Assembly (NCBI GenBank): GCA_032717465.1
Contig: CM064670.1
Coordinates: forward strand, 15,892,931 to 15,956,930
DNA length: 64,000 bases
DNA from: Coenobita brevimanus
Lineage: Eukaryota > Arthropoda > Malacostraca > Decapoda > Coenobitidae
Reading direction: 5' to 3'
The notes under the pieces are model-generated. The model was not told the DNA's origin. It saw only the letters and a program-made list of their open reading frames with translations, and did not search any database. Shown here piece after piece: positions 35,846 through 46,440 of the stretch. The position numbers and the translations under genes were made by a program. The first letter of the stretch is position 1. Every line of letters begins with the position of its first letter.

Positions 35846-36800
35846 TCATATATTTACCAAATAGTTTCGGTGGGCACTGCCACCACTTACCGTCTTTGAT
35901 TATCACGCAAGAGCGATTCATCCAGCTACTGTGTTGTGATCATAATACAATTGTCGGGGATTGAAAGGGGACAGAGGTGAATTGATGAAATAAGAACTGC
36001 ACAGCAGAGCGATAACTTGCTGCTGGTGGTCCGAAGAATTCCCTAAGATGCACAGTTACCTGTCGTCGCAAATTGTTTCCCGTACAGTCCAACAAAGCTA
36101 AATACTAATACCTGAACCCTGGAAAAGTCGTTGTTCGTTGTGAGATCCTGGCTACGACTTCATTCGAGACAGAAATGGGATTTCAGTAGAGCAGGAATTA
36201 GGAATCACCACCGCAACCACCACTACCATCATCATGAGCAGCAGAATCAACAGCATCAGCAACAGCATTAACATCTTCATCAGCATCAGTATCATATCAT
36301 CATCATCATCATCATCAACATGATCTTCTTCATTAACAACAATAACACCAAAAACATCATGATCATGATCATCATCTTCACCAGCAACTTAATCATCATC
36401 ATCATCATCAATAGCAGCAACATCGTCTTTATCAACATCATAAATATCATCATCACTAATATCCTGTCCCTATTCCTATTGTTATTAAATGGGTAGGAAG
36501 GACCAAGAGACAGTAGAATGAAAACTAGCAGGCAAGAGGTCGATCATCAAGGTGGCCAGAAAAAATAGACCACACTCCAATCATTCATCATTGACCCTCT
36601 CGTGGTCGGCACAACTCGGATAATATATTCCAATAGACGTCACACGATTTTGTTGAACTGAGTGAGTCATAGGAGCCTGTTCTCTCATGGTTTGAACAAC
36701 ACATAAGATCGTATCCCAGCAAACGGCTGACGATTTTATTCAGCTGAGTGAGTCAAAATAGCCTGAAGGAGTTATTACTGTTCTCAAAAGTTTTCCAGTC
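35846..36800. repeat. CAT-rich simple sequence and dispersed motifs
   Basis: 36195-36460 is an imperfect CAT/CAA/CAG trinucleotide field. Two GATTTTATTCAGCT-type motifs lie near 36645 and 36730. No gene seen. Confidence 0.6.
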
Positions 36801-36804
36801 TATT

Positions 36805-37190
36805 CTTAATTAACAGAAAGCTTTTATAGCATCTTTCCTATCACAACTTTCTTTCTGATCGTCAGTATGGGTTCCGTCAGGGATGCTCTATTGGCGATCT
36901 TCCCACCTACCTTACAGACTCCTGGTCATTCTCCTTGCGGGACTTTAGAGAAAGCTTTGCCATTGCACTTGACATCTCAAAGGCTTTCGATCAAGTCTGG
37001 CATAAATCTTTTATTTCCAAGCCTCCTACGGTTTCTGTCCTTCTATTTGTGCCTTCATCTATAGCTTCCTTTCTGGTCGTTCTATAGCTGCTGTTGTAGA
37101 CGGCCACTGTTCTTCTAGATCTATCAACAGTGGTGTTCCTCAGGGCTTTGTCCTATCACCAACTCTCTTCCTCTTAAATAGTTCACTGTC
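36805..37190 (+). pseudogene. LINE RT fragment
   Basis: Same family as the LINE at 32545-35845, opposite strand. It begins near the LSYHNLLSDRQ block and ends at GVPQGFVLSPTLFLL, just before the active site. Stops and frameshifts are present. Confidence 0.75.
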
Positions 37191-37529
37191 TCACATCCAG
37201 TCAGGTTATTGGGGATATGTTGTAGGCATTTTAGTTGTTTTTAGCCATTTCCAGATCAAAAGCATATCCGATTAGGACTCTTCAGCTAATTTGGGTCTTC
37301 TAAGTTCACTTGAGACCCATCAGGTCGATTTAGGTCAATATAAACGGATTTATATTTTGCACATGAAGTCAATTGCCAAAAGAATCCAACCTTTTTGGTT
37401 TTCCAGTTTTTTAAAGTCCATCAAATAGATTCAGGCCAATACGCATCGTGTCAGGTCGTACCTATGAAGACGTGCACTAAAAATAACCCTTGTTGATGTT
37501 ATGATATTTGGAATTGGTTGAGTCACGTC
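37191..37529. other. No gene recognised
   Basis: Several loosely repeated phrases (CATCAGGTCGATTTAGGTC, CATCAAATAGATTCAGGCC) suggest an old tandem repeat. Confidence 0.35.
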
Positions 37530-37745
37530 TTTTAGGACTGGATGGGGTGCTGGAGAGGGACGCCTTCAAATGGTGGCATCGATTTGATTGGATGGCTGCT
37601 CTGTCTAGTTATGTAAACGTCTCTCAGCTCCCTCCACATCCCCCGAAAGGAGGATGGTGGAGGGCAGGAGATGAACAGCTTCAGCCTGCAGTTTACTGGA
37701 TTCACATTCAGATGAACCTGGGATTGTAAATGCAACTTCTACTAC
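37530..37745 (+). repeat. SINE-A copy, best preserved
   Basis: Blocks in order: GGTGCTGGAGAGGGACGCC, CCCCCGAAAGGAGGATGG, AGCCTGCAGTTTACTGG, ATTCAGATGAACCTGGGA and a CTACTACAACA tail. The same blocks recur at 14196, 23885, 32340, 42275-43175, 57800 and 59990, which defines the family within this window. Confidence 0.7.
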
Positions 37746-38224
37746 TACAACAGGGTGGGGTGGGCGGTGACAGGTGAGTGGGATAGGATGATATCAAGAT
37801 GGGTTGTGGAGACCAATGGAGGAAGTATGTCCTGTGAATATTGCCGCTGTAGGTCGGCTAGTATGCAAAGCAATTGGCGTTATGATATTCACATCAAGTC
37901 AGATTTTAATGAGATGGGAGGAGAGGAGTGTGCAGGATAGGCTGTAATGGTTCGTTGACTGGTGGGGCTCATGTGTATGGAGAGGTATATGCTAAGGAGA
38001 TGGGTATTGTAGGTAGGTCGGTAATGCGTTAACTTATAAGTGCGATAATAAGATGTGGGCAGGGTGGACAGACAAGTCTGTGTGGGATGGACTAAGATGG
38101 TGGTGGAGTGTGGAGGAGGGCGAGGTGAACACACTGTATGAAGATGGACGCTTTACGGTATGAGGGACGGTATTGGCAGTGTGAATATTATCTCCCTGAA
38201 GTTGGATGTAGGCTGTGTATTGCT

Positions 38225-38225
<1 letters not shown>
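37746..38225. other. No gene recognised
   Basis: GT-rich spacer without coding signal. Confidence 0.4.
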
Positions 38226-38319
<94 letters not shown>

Positions 38320-38338
38320 GTGTGTGTGTGTGTGTGTG
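38226..38338. repeat. GT microsatellite
   Basis: About 110 bp of GT with one GC interruption. Confidence 0.97.
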
Positions 38339-38367
38339 ATTGCTTAATAATTCAAAACTTTCCAAGG

Positions 38368-38474
38368 AGAAGAAGAAGAAGAAGGAGGAGGAGGTGGAGG
38401 AGGAGGAGGAGGAGGAGGAGGAGGAGGAGGAGGAGGAGGAGAAGAAGAAGGAGGAGGAGGAGGAGGAGGAGGAT
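38368..38474. repeat. GGA/GAA microsatellite
   Basis: About 105 bp of GGA with GAA variants. Confidence 0.97.
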
Positions 38475-38830
38475 TACATAGGAAAGCAAACAGCAACAGA
38501 CCGTATGGTCCTTTCGAGGCTGCTTGTTACAAAGAAAACTATGACTACACGATCTAACTCTACATTCTGAAGGATAAGGATAGTAAAGCAAGAAGGCTCC
38601 CCCACCACCAAACCCTCCAGGAAAAAGTGACAAAAACCACCATATAGCATAGAAAAACTGACATGGAAATTTCATAGGAAATATTGGAAAGGAAAAGTCA
38701 CATGCTATAATACTTTGTCTATAAGCTACCCGATTGAGTAACCTGAAAGAGAAAGTAATCAAATAAACTAATAGTTACGGCATGACATTATAAACCGGTA
38801 TATTGCGTTAATGAGAAGTCTGTGGACATA
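38475..38830. other. No gene recognised
   Basis: No recognisable product or repeat. Confidence 0.4.
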
Positions 38831-38834
38831 AGCG

Positions 38835-39647
38835 TGGAAACTACACACTGCACAGTGTGGATGTTTAGGGGTGGTGCGGCAGCCTTGCCTGGCACTTTTA
38901 AGGTAGGCAGCAGTCAATCAGGCCCTAGCTCCATTCACTCCACTGAGACAAGGAACTCCCATGTGGGACAAGTACACAAGTTTCCTCCTGAAGCAGTGAC
39001 CCTTGGCACATTTAAAAAATCCCGATGGTGGTCACTTGACTGACAGGGACCCTCAGTGATCCACAGCCTAACACAGGTTGAAAGTAAGAGTAGTGACCAT
39101 TAACTCAGGGTTATCTGTGCAGATCCTAATCTGTGCTTATATTGCTTACTTTGCATTGGAGAGATTGAAAAATATATAAGACAGGTGACTTAGACAAAAG
39201 GAGACTGCACAGTGCATAGTGTGGATGTACAATGCACAGAGTGGATATTTAGGGGTGGTGCGGCAGCCTTGCCTGGCGGTTTTTAGGTAGGCAGCAGTCA
39301 ATCAGGCCCTAGCTCCGTTCACTCCTCTGAGACAAGGAACTCTCCCATGTGCGACAAGTACACAAGTTTCATCCTGAAGCAGTGACCCCTGGTACATTAA
39401 AAAAATCCCGATGGTGGTCACTTGACTAACAGGGACCCTCAGTGATCCACAGCCCATCACAGGTCGAGAGTAAGAGTAGTGACCGTTAACTTAGGGCTAT
39501 CTGTGTAGATCCTAATCTGTATTTACTGTATATTACCTCATTTGCATTGAGTAAATCGAAAAATGTATAATGACGTGACGTGACGCTATGTTAAGTTTAC
39601 GGGATGTCCTGTAGACACGAGGGGACTGCACAGCGTGGATGTTTATG
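38835..39647. repeat. About 385-bp tandem duplication
   Basis: TTTAGGGGTGGTGCGGCAGCC occurs at about 38864 and 39248, and the following 250 bp stay closely similar (CAATCAGGCCCTAGCTCC, AAATCCCGATGGTGGTCAC, GTGATCCACAGCC). A third unit begins near 39625 (GCACAGCGTGGATGTTTA) but runs at once into a GGA tract. Confidence 0.85.
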
Positions 39648-39747
39648 GGAGGAAGAGGAGGAAGAGCAGGAGGAGGAGAAGGAGGAAGAGGAGTAGGAGG
39701 AGGAGGAGGAGGAGGAGGAGGAGGAGGAGGAGGAGGAGGAGGAGAAG

Positions 39748-39779
<32 letters not shown>

Positions 39780-39952
39780 TAGGAGGAGGAGGAGGAGAAG
39801 GAGGAGGAGAAGGAGGAGGAGGAGGAGGAGGAGGAGGAGGAGGAGGAGGAGGAGGAAGAGGAGCAAGAGCAGGAGGAGGAGGAGGAGGAAGAGCAGGAGG
39901 AGGAGGAGGAGGAGGAAAAAGAGAAAGAGGAGGAGAAAAAGAAGAAGAGATA
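39648..39952. repeat. GGA/GAA microsatellite, 300 bp
   Basis: Long purine-only tract of GGA and GAA. Long open frames here are simple-sequence artefacts. Confidence 0.97.
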
Positions 39953-41009
39953 AAGCTCTATCTTGCCAGCATCTCACAACACAGGAAAAAACTGAATTAC
40001 ATCATTTATTTTCTTTGTATATAACTACAGAGCTGAAACGAAACAATCAGCCTATGAGATATTGTACCTTGTATATTGATGATATATATGGCACCTCAGC
40101 TTTTCTTCTGCAGAATGCTGACATACTTTATTTTGCAGAATGCTGGCATACATCTTTCCAGGCAGTTTGGTACTAAATGGGGTAATTTGGGTGACACAGT
40201 GGCTTTATACTTGCATAACTTTGGTAAAATTCGGTTTTAATAGAAAAATATATGTGGTAAAAAAATTACACCTGAATTATACTCACTGTTATATACATCT
40301 GTCCATTTACATCTTGTCTGCTGTTCTATAAGCTCTTCAGCTTGTCTGGGCAAAAACGGAAAAGAAAAAATACATTAATCTCCCCCATTCATCAGCCAGG
40401 TTGGCAACGAAGAATAGCAACGAGTTGCCGGATCCACCAAAGTTATAGTTTCATTTTAGTACGAAGAACATAGAATGTATCAGCAAGTCTCAAACGCCTT
40501 TTAACAATATTCTTGAATACTAGGGGCTTCCGGTACTGAATGACGCCCTCCAGTGCCAGTGGCCTCGGGTTAGTGCGAGCTGTAAGAACTCCAAACAATT
40601 ATGGGAAGGGAACACAGGTCACTGGTATGTTTACAGACCCTCCTCCACCATCCTAAGCACTTGGGCGGTCAGTTCATTTTGGATGTTTTCACCCATATGT
40701 TTATCCATTAATAGTGCTTGAGCAGTAATTTTATGTATCCTGCGATTCTTAGCTAATCGCAGGATGAGTTAAGGAAGCTAAAAAAAAAAAAAAAAAGTAC
40801 AGTACACTGCTAGGTGAGCCAGACGATTTTCTTCACATCTGTAAGAAAAAGAAATTGATTTTAGAAATTTCAAAAAATGGTCCCGAGGCCGGCCTGGAGT
40901 GTATGCAAATGTCTTACCTCACGGCCCTTGAGGGGTTAAATCTATATATTTCAGAAAAGTATTAAACTTATACTAATTCTTACTGATGTATTTTATGTCC
41001 TTCACACTA
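39953..41009. other. No gene; one perfect hairpin
   Basis: Plain AT-rich sequence. At 40737-40765 the arms ATCCTGCGATT and AATCGCAGGAT (11 bp) flank a 7-base loop, followed by an A run at 40779-40797. Confidence 0.5.
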
Positions 41010-41895
41010 TGAAGTCTGATCAAAATGAATCAAACCATTTTTTTTTTTCCCTCAAGAACCAATGGGAGCCAAGGGGATGTGACTAAGTGTAATGTGATCT
41101 TGAGTCGTTGTGTCCATGCTCGAATATGTTCAGCACTGCCGCATAGCCCAGTCACTGTCGAGCAGTGAGTGTTTGAGGAGAGGACGTATTCTTTTTGCTC
41201 GTCGCATTTTCGCTTTGTGCAGCGATGATCAATCATATCAAGCACATTATTGCATCAGTTTTTGTCAGACATGATGACACACAGTTTGAAACCACCAGGA
41301 AGATTCAGCAGGTTTCTGGTAATGAAGCTGTGGGTGTTATGCAAATCAAGGGTTGGCACAATCGCTTCAAAAGCTGAAGCTTATGCTGACGGTTTTTATG
41401 ACTACCAGGGTGTTGTTCATTATGAGTACGCTTCAGAAGGCCAAACAGTCAATAAAGAGTACTACCTTGGAGTTCTCCCTTGATTCTGGAATGCAGTGCA
41501 TCGCAAGAGATGAAAGCAGAAGACTGGCAGCCTCATCACAACAGTGATCCAGCCCATTCATCCCATCTCATCCTGCATTTTTTTTTTTTTTCACAAAACA
41601 CAGGATCACACAGATCCAGCAGGCTCCCTGCTCCCCTGATATGGCTCCCTGCGACATTTGGCTATTTCCTAAACAGAAGATGCCACTGAAGGGTTCGAGA
41701 TTTGAGGACATAAATGAGATAAATACACCAAAGAATTTGTTGGCGATACCAAAACTGAAAGGACCACTGAGCTAAGTATGTTGAGTCCCAAGGATCATAC
41801 TTTGAAGGGGATTAAAATTTGAACTCAGTAGGTGAGCTTGTATTTTTTTTTTTTTTTAACCGACTAAAGATCAGATACTTTTCAATCAGATCACG
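41010..41895 (+). mobile_element. mariner element, internally deleted
   Basis: TA lies on both sides (41008-41009 and 41896-41897). The imperfect terminal repeats share TCTGAT-N2-AAA-N-G-N-ATC. Transposase scraps run in order: GNEAVGVMQIKGWHNRFK, then directly DYQGVVHYEYA, GQTVNKEYYLGVL, and LFPKQKMPLKGSRFED with SPDMAPCD. About 150 residues between the HTH part and DYQG, with the first catalytic Asp, are missing at about 41372. Stops and frameshifts are also present. Confidence 0.8.
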
Positions 41896-42274
41896 TATAA
41901 ATATTCCTTACACTACTTTTGACGCACATGGATGAACAATAGGAATTCTGATGTTCACTACCAGTGCATCTGGTCTTAGCCAACAGTTCCAGAACAGATA
42001 TGTCAAAACAGACCGACCGAAACATCAATGACATCTATGCGTGGGAGAATTTTTAAGCAATGGCATTTGTGACAGTGAAGGGTTAAGTAATTACTTTTAC
42101 CAGTAGCAGACTCTTTTATTCAGCTGACAGAAATACTTAGCAATCAAGGATGTAAAAATACATGGGCTAAGGACACGCTTGTCTACTTTATTTCTTTACA
42201 GCAGTCGCTTTTATACAGATAAAATAAATGCAAGAAATCAGAAGGTTAAATGTGCTGCCATCCTAATTTCACAG
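41896..42274. other. No gene recognised
   Basis: One dispersed TTTTATTCAGCTGACAG motif near 42113. The nearest minus-strand AATAAA downstream of the IR stop is at about 42187. Confidence 0.4.
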
Positions 42275-43175
42275 TGCAGTCAGGTCAGGTTGTATGAGCA
42301 GTAATAGCAGTAGGTGTAGCCCCGTGCTCATCCGAACGTGGACTCGTTGGACTGCTGGCTTAACCCGAGACGTCCCGTCGACGTATGGGTACGTTGCAAC
42401 ATTTTGCATTTGCCAGTCCCGTCGACGTACTGGTACGTTTTGCAATTGCAATGTCCCTAATTTGCACAATTTTCAATTTTTGCGAGTGATTTTTCGTACG
42501 TATACACGGGACACCTTCCTCTATTCCTCTACAAGATGCCAAGCAGGGACAATGCCTTACACTGCATAAACTCCCCCCCCCCACATGCCATTGTCTTGGC
42601 AATTCACCTGTTACCAGTGACCTGGCCAATAAAGACATTCAGTGCCACAGTGGTTCCCCAATTGATGACAATGTGGAGGACAAAGTTTACATAGCATTAG
42701 AGGAAGAAACAGTCAGAAATCATGATCAGGTAATGTGGCAAAAGGTCAGGAATGGTGATGAGTTAGTGAGTGAACAATGCTTATAATGCCTATATTACTG
42801 TTTGAAAACCAATATACTCTCATACTCCATAAATTCGTACCACATAAATAAATAAATACCGTTTAGGAGTGGTGTGGAATAGTTATCCTCCCATAGAACT
42901 CGTTTTCTTTGCAGCCAGCCTGATAGAAAACCCTGTAAGGTAAGGAGGTACTCCTACCTGTGTCGAGTATTTTAAACCTCAGGTGAGCGATTTCTCTATG
43001 AATTTTCGATGTTTCTCACCAAAAGCGGAGGTTTTAGACAATTTTTTTTTTTTTTTTTCAAATGGTCGGGACTGGGGGGTGTCGGAGGTGCGAAAGTGGT
43101 TGGGACGTGATGGGTTAAGTTACCCTTCTCCTGTAGACCACCATCCTACTCCGTGGGGATAGGGAAGAAATTGTG
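42275..43175 (-). repeat. SINE-A copy split by a piggyBac-derived MITE
   Basis: 42275-42359 holds the inverted 3' part (GCTCATCCGAACGTGGAC, TTGGACTGCTGGC) and 43119-43175 the next block (CTGTAGACCACCATCCTAC). The break falls exactly at TTAA where the MITE is inserted. Confidence 0.6.
42364..43114 (+). mobile_element. piggyBac-derived MITE (751 bp)
   Basis: TTAA lies on both sides (42360-42363 and 43115-43118) and the ends CCCGAGACGTCCCG and GGGACGTGATGGG are related to those of the element at 315-4239. The left 350 bp align with that element's left end, including ACGT-N6-ACGT twice at 44-bp spacing and the start of the transposase gene (near 42600-42720, coding for acidic residues). The right end aligns too, with TCGGGA/TTGGGA 34 bp apart. 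The transposase core and the 161-bp array are absent, so it would need transposase from elsewhere. Confidence 0.85.
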
Positions 43176-43262
43176 GGATGTTGTGCACCCAAACAGCAGT
43201 GATATCGTGTGCTATCATGTGAAAGAGTCTCTCTCCAGCACCAGTTGTATGGGTAAGATGCA

Positions 43263-43409
43263 TCAACCAGGTGGCCGGATATGGGTGTGGGTGTTGGAGA
43301 CGAGAAGCTCTGCCATGAGGGTGATGGTGGCTATGGCGTGGCCCAACATCAGCATATAGAAAGATCCCTGCAGGTGCTCCATACCCAGCACCTCAGGACG
43401 GCCATCATC
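43263..43409 (-). CDS. Ionotropic receptor terminal exon: last transmembrane helix and stop
   Basis: After acceptor TTTCTGTGCAG the minus strand reads DDGRPEVLGMEHLQGSFY followed by a hydrophobic stretch (about exon residues 16-36) and a short polar tail ending THIRPPG and TGA at 43263-43265, 48 residues in all. The EHLQGSFY motif followed by a membrane helix is the signature of the last transmembrane segment of IRs (LxHLQGAFYLLxLG in relatives). The frame joins in phase 0 to the exon ending at 44048. The cytoplasmic tail is short, as in many divergent IRs. About 90 bp past the stop begins a SINE that carries a piggyBac-derived MITE, so these may lie in the 3' UTR. I saw no clear polyadenylation signal on the minus strand close to the stop. 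Confidence 0.87.
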   Translation of the reverse strand, partial: DDGRPEVLGMEHLQGSFYMLMLGHAIATITLMAELLVSNTHTHIRPPG

Positions 43410-43769
43410 CTGCACAGAAATGTTGATTGCATCATTTCCCGTGTTTTAGTATAATGTATATATTACAGTCACATCATAACAATTATGGTCTTTCTTCTGG
43501 GAGAGGGAGATTGATGAAATATTCACATCTACCGCATTCCTGCGCTACAAAACATCGTATAACGTTCTTTTCTGTCTTGAGGCATCAACAACTTGTGCAA
43601 GTAAACCAACCTTATTCTTAGCAGTGTTACTGTAGCGGTGTAAATGACATTGTGTATTGACATAAATGTTACCAAACAAACTCCAGAGCATGTGGTAAAT
43701 GGGATACCTACCATCCAGTCTCACGATGCAGGGATGCCTTCAGGTGACTCTACACTGTTACAAGCCATT

Positions 43770-44010
43770 GGTTATAACCCATGAAACCGTTTACTACGCT
43801 GAGTGGTAACAACATAACTAAATGACAGTTATCTAGTGGGCAAAAGTGCTCTAGCCTGATTGAATCTGCAAGGGAATACATCCAAAGGCTAGTTGGGGTT
43901 TATTGCTCATATAATGACACTGGGGTAGCATGAAGCAGGTTTCTTTAAAGATATTGAGACTGAGTAGTCTAGCCCAGGATCCCTAAGCTCCTGATGCAGC
44001 AGAAAAGGAC
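43770..44010 (+). repeat. SINE-B copy in IR intron
   Basis: Shares AGTCTAGCCCAGGATCCC, TAAGCTCCTGATGCAGCAG and GGACTGGATGATGGATG with 27190-27560. It ends within 40 bp of the splice donor of the IR exon at 44048. Confidence 0.5.
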
Positions 44011-44047
44011 TGGATGATGGATGATGATGGGTGACGGTACAGAGCAC

Positions 44048-44207
44048 CTGAGATGCTGATAGATTTTGTTGCTGTCGTGGGTGATGGGTGGTCTGGAGGT
44101 CCTTGACGTAGCTAGAGATGGCTCGGTCCATCCAGAAGTTCATCAGACCAGTCTCCACCAACCACCGCTGCCATTTGGTGAAGGCAGACAGGAACGGTGC
44201 CCCCTTT
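44048..44207 (-). CDS. Ionotropic receptor exon: end of S2 lobe
   Basis: The acceptor is TTCTGAAG followed by A-AAG-GGG-GCA-CCG. The first base completes the Arg codon left open by the exon at 59752, and the exon then reads KGAPFLSAF, KWQRWLVETGLMNFW and MDRAISSYVKD. This is the conserved stretch of IRs and iGluRs between the WGFRKGAPF motif and the last membrane helix. The exon gives 53 codons and ends in phase 0 at CAG/GTGCTC, a weak donor chosen because the next exon also starts in phase 0 and the linker length is normal. An alternative phase-0 donor lies further upstream (TAC/GTCAAG). Without splicing the frame stays open to 43907, into a SINE-like repeat. The intron upstream is about 15.5 kb, the one downstream 638 bp. 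Confidence 0.85.
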
Positions 44208-44535
44208 CTTCAGAATAAAAAGAAAAGGACAATTTGAGGTAAAAGCTTGGCTGCTATTTCCAACGTTTTCTTCACACTCATGGTATGTCCGTCAATTTCC
44301 TCTCTGACGCATCATATCAGAGAGAATCATCTAAGGGCTAAGAATTTTATCAAGGTTTAGGAACATTAGTCAGTAGAGGAACATGTGAAGAAGAAGAGGT
44401 GAAATACTGGGCGAACTTTTGTCTGTGGTTGTACGAAAATACAGATATCCTTCAAGAGAGCAAAATGTTGGAATCTGATGGTGAACTAATTTCTTTACGT
44501 TTGTAGAGTACGTGTACAGTGGGGGTATTGTTTCG

Positions 44536-44538
<3 letters not shown>

Positions 44539-44576
<38 letters not shown>

Positions 44577-44582
44577 TCAAAG

Positions 44583-44646
<64 letters not shown>
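44539..44646. repeat. Duplicated GT microsatellites
   Basis: GT 44539-44573 then AATTCAAAGCTGT, GT to 44646, and AATTCAAAGCTTT again: a GT tract with its flank doubled. To 44900 follows the dispersed repeat seen beside the CA/GT tracts at 11.7 and 16.0 kb. Confidence 0.85.
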
Positions 44647-44649
<3 letters not shown>

Positions 44650-44899
44650 TCAAAGCTTTTATCCAGTTTGGTTAAAATTTGAAAGATGCGTCAAGATTCA
44701 GACTAGGATGAAACAAATCACGGTCACAGGGTAGGGTCAGCTCAAGTAGTTCTGATCCGATCTGGACCAGACTTAATGAAGGGTTGACAGTCGGGCAAGG
44801 ATTAAGTGGGTCAGTTTTGAGAATACTCAGTCGAAGGTTAATGTCCCACGGCAAAGTTAAATGTTTGTCCCTTAGACCGACTGTAGGGCGTGGGTGTTA

Positions 44900-45625
44900 T
44901 ATTCTGTGAGTGCTCCTTGTTGGAAGAGTGATAAATGAAAACTGTACCTTCTTTCACTCTATACAGCATTCCTACAAATGGGGAAAATATCAGTGTTGAT
45001 GAAGGAATTTTGGAACTTATGCTTCGTTTAGAAAGAAACTCTTACTAATTAAAATGGAAAAAATATACTCACATACTGAAAATGTGTGCATAAAATTCTT
45101 ATATTTGAGTAATTCATGAAACCTGGAAATAATATTCCCTAATCATATATGTCGGTGAAGCAATGCTGAATGTGTAGCGGTTGAGACTATCACAGGAGGA
45201 TATACCGACAAGGAATACGTAGCTCAAGTAAGTAAGCAAGACTAAAAAAAAAAAAAAAGTAATGCAAAAGGGATGGAGTACAGCCATGAGCAAAGGTTCA
45301 CCGACACTTTTCTGCCAGCTGTAGCAATAGAAGGAGCAACATGAATTAATTTTATATGATGGCAATAAGAAGCACAAAACAAGAGTGCATGAAGGAAGGA
45401 TACTAGCGTTATAACTTTTTTACAACCTTATGTTCTTGTACAGTACCTCAAGTCGATGAACTTTTACTTAAAAACAAAGAAAAAGCCCTTATTCCTCTCA
45501 GTTAAGAAAAAAAAAAGAAAAAAGATCACCCTGAAATAATAAACTCGATTTTTGCAAGTGCATATTTACATGTATAATAATTAAAAAAAAAAAAATCAAA
45601 AGAGCTTATACAAATGCATTAATAC
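44900..45625. other. Intron sequence, nothing recognised
   Basis: AT-rich with A runs at 45244-45257, 45508-45523 and 45581-45595. Confidence 0.5.
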
Positions 45626-45868
45626 TTAAAATTTCTGTTTATTACCTAAAATAAATCTAAGTTGCAGTTTGGCTTTGTGTCTGCAGGCAGCATAAAGTTC
45701 CTGCATCACTTTGATTGCATGTTCTGCACACTGATTACTTCTTGGTATCTTGAGTAAGGATGGCTCCTGCTTCCAGTGATTCTGCAATGTGTTTAGTGCT
45801 TTTTTGTAAGGTTTCAATATATCTGACAAGTTCTTGAAGTCATTTTCATTGTACACACAGCAAAAAAA
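45626..45868 (-). other. Unassigned open frame of protein-like composition
   Basis: Minus-strand frame of about 80 residues without an ATG start, holding NDFKNLSDILKPYKKAL, WKQEPSLLKIPRSNQCAE and HAIKVMQELYAACRHK before a stop. The composition looks like real protein, and the IPRSNQCAEHAIK pattern recalls a family of invertebrate uncharacterised, probably TE-borne proteins. It could be a transposon remnant or a stray exon. No good splice acceptor is seen. Confidence 0.3.
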
Positions 45869-45919
45869 CTATCGTTACAGGGGGGTCCGATGTGTTTCAT
45901 ACTGAACAACCTGGCTGTC

Positions 45920-46127
45920 TCGCTAGGGCTGGTAAGCCTGACAGTGGGTGAGTTGCCAAATAGGACGAGGTAGAAATATGCATGGGAGAAGTAATGGATA
46001 TAGCTTATAATAAATATGCAACAAACACATGCAGGGATACCAATGGAGGAGGCTGTTATCAAAAACCTTCATTCGTGTGTCATTTTATATCGCGCAGAGG
46101 GTGTAACGATAGTTTTTTGTTGTGTGT
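45920..46127. repeat. Dispersed repeat shared with 60950-61510
   Basis: GTGAGTTGCCAAATAGGAC, ATATGCATGGGAGAAGTAA, GCAGGGATACCAATG and TTTATATCGCGCAGAGGG each have a counterpart in the same order at 60965-61500, where extra sequence lies in the middle. Confidence 0.55.
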
Positions 46128-46212
46128 ACATCTGATTATAATAGGACTCGCCCACGTTTGCGGCTGTGGTGTGGTCCGCCCCTCTGTACAGTGTTGCCAC
46201 GTTTTCTATACC

Positions 46213-46274
<62 letters not shown>

Positions 46275-46407
46275 GGCGGGAAATGTGAGCCACCCTGAGT
46301 ACTTTTGATTCTTTTATAAGTTATTTATAACTGTGCTTTCATTTGTTAATTTGGTTTTGTTATATTTAGTGATGCCGACATGGCATTCAATGCATGCCCC
46401 TCTCCTG

Positions 46408-46440
<33 letters not shown>

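Noticed and set aside
38215..38570. Open frames rich in Val-Cys, Arg, Glu or Leu at 38.2-38.6 and 39.6-40.0 kb
   Set aside because: GT and GGA simple repeats keep all frames open; there is no start context or domain.
40860..40942. Another piggyBac end at GAGGGGTTAA
   Set aside because: A TTAA with G-rich flank is present, but no matching second end or shared subterminal motifs were found nearby.
43907..44047. IR coding continuing from 44048 to the stop at 43907
   Set aside because: That stretch is mostly antisense SINE-B, and splicing to 43409 restores the conserved last helix.
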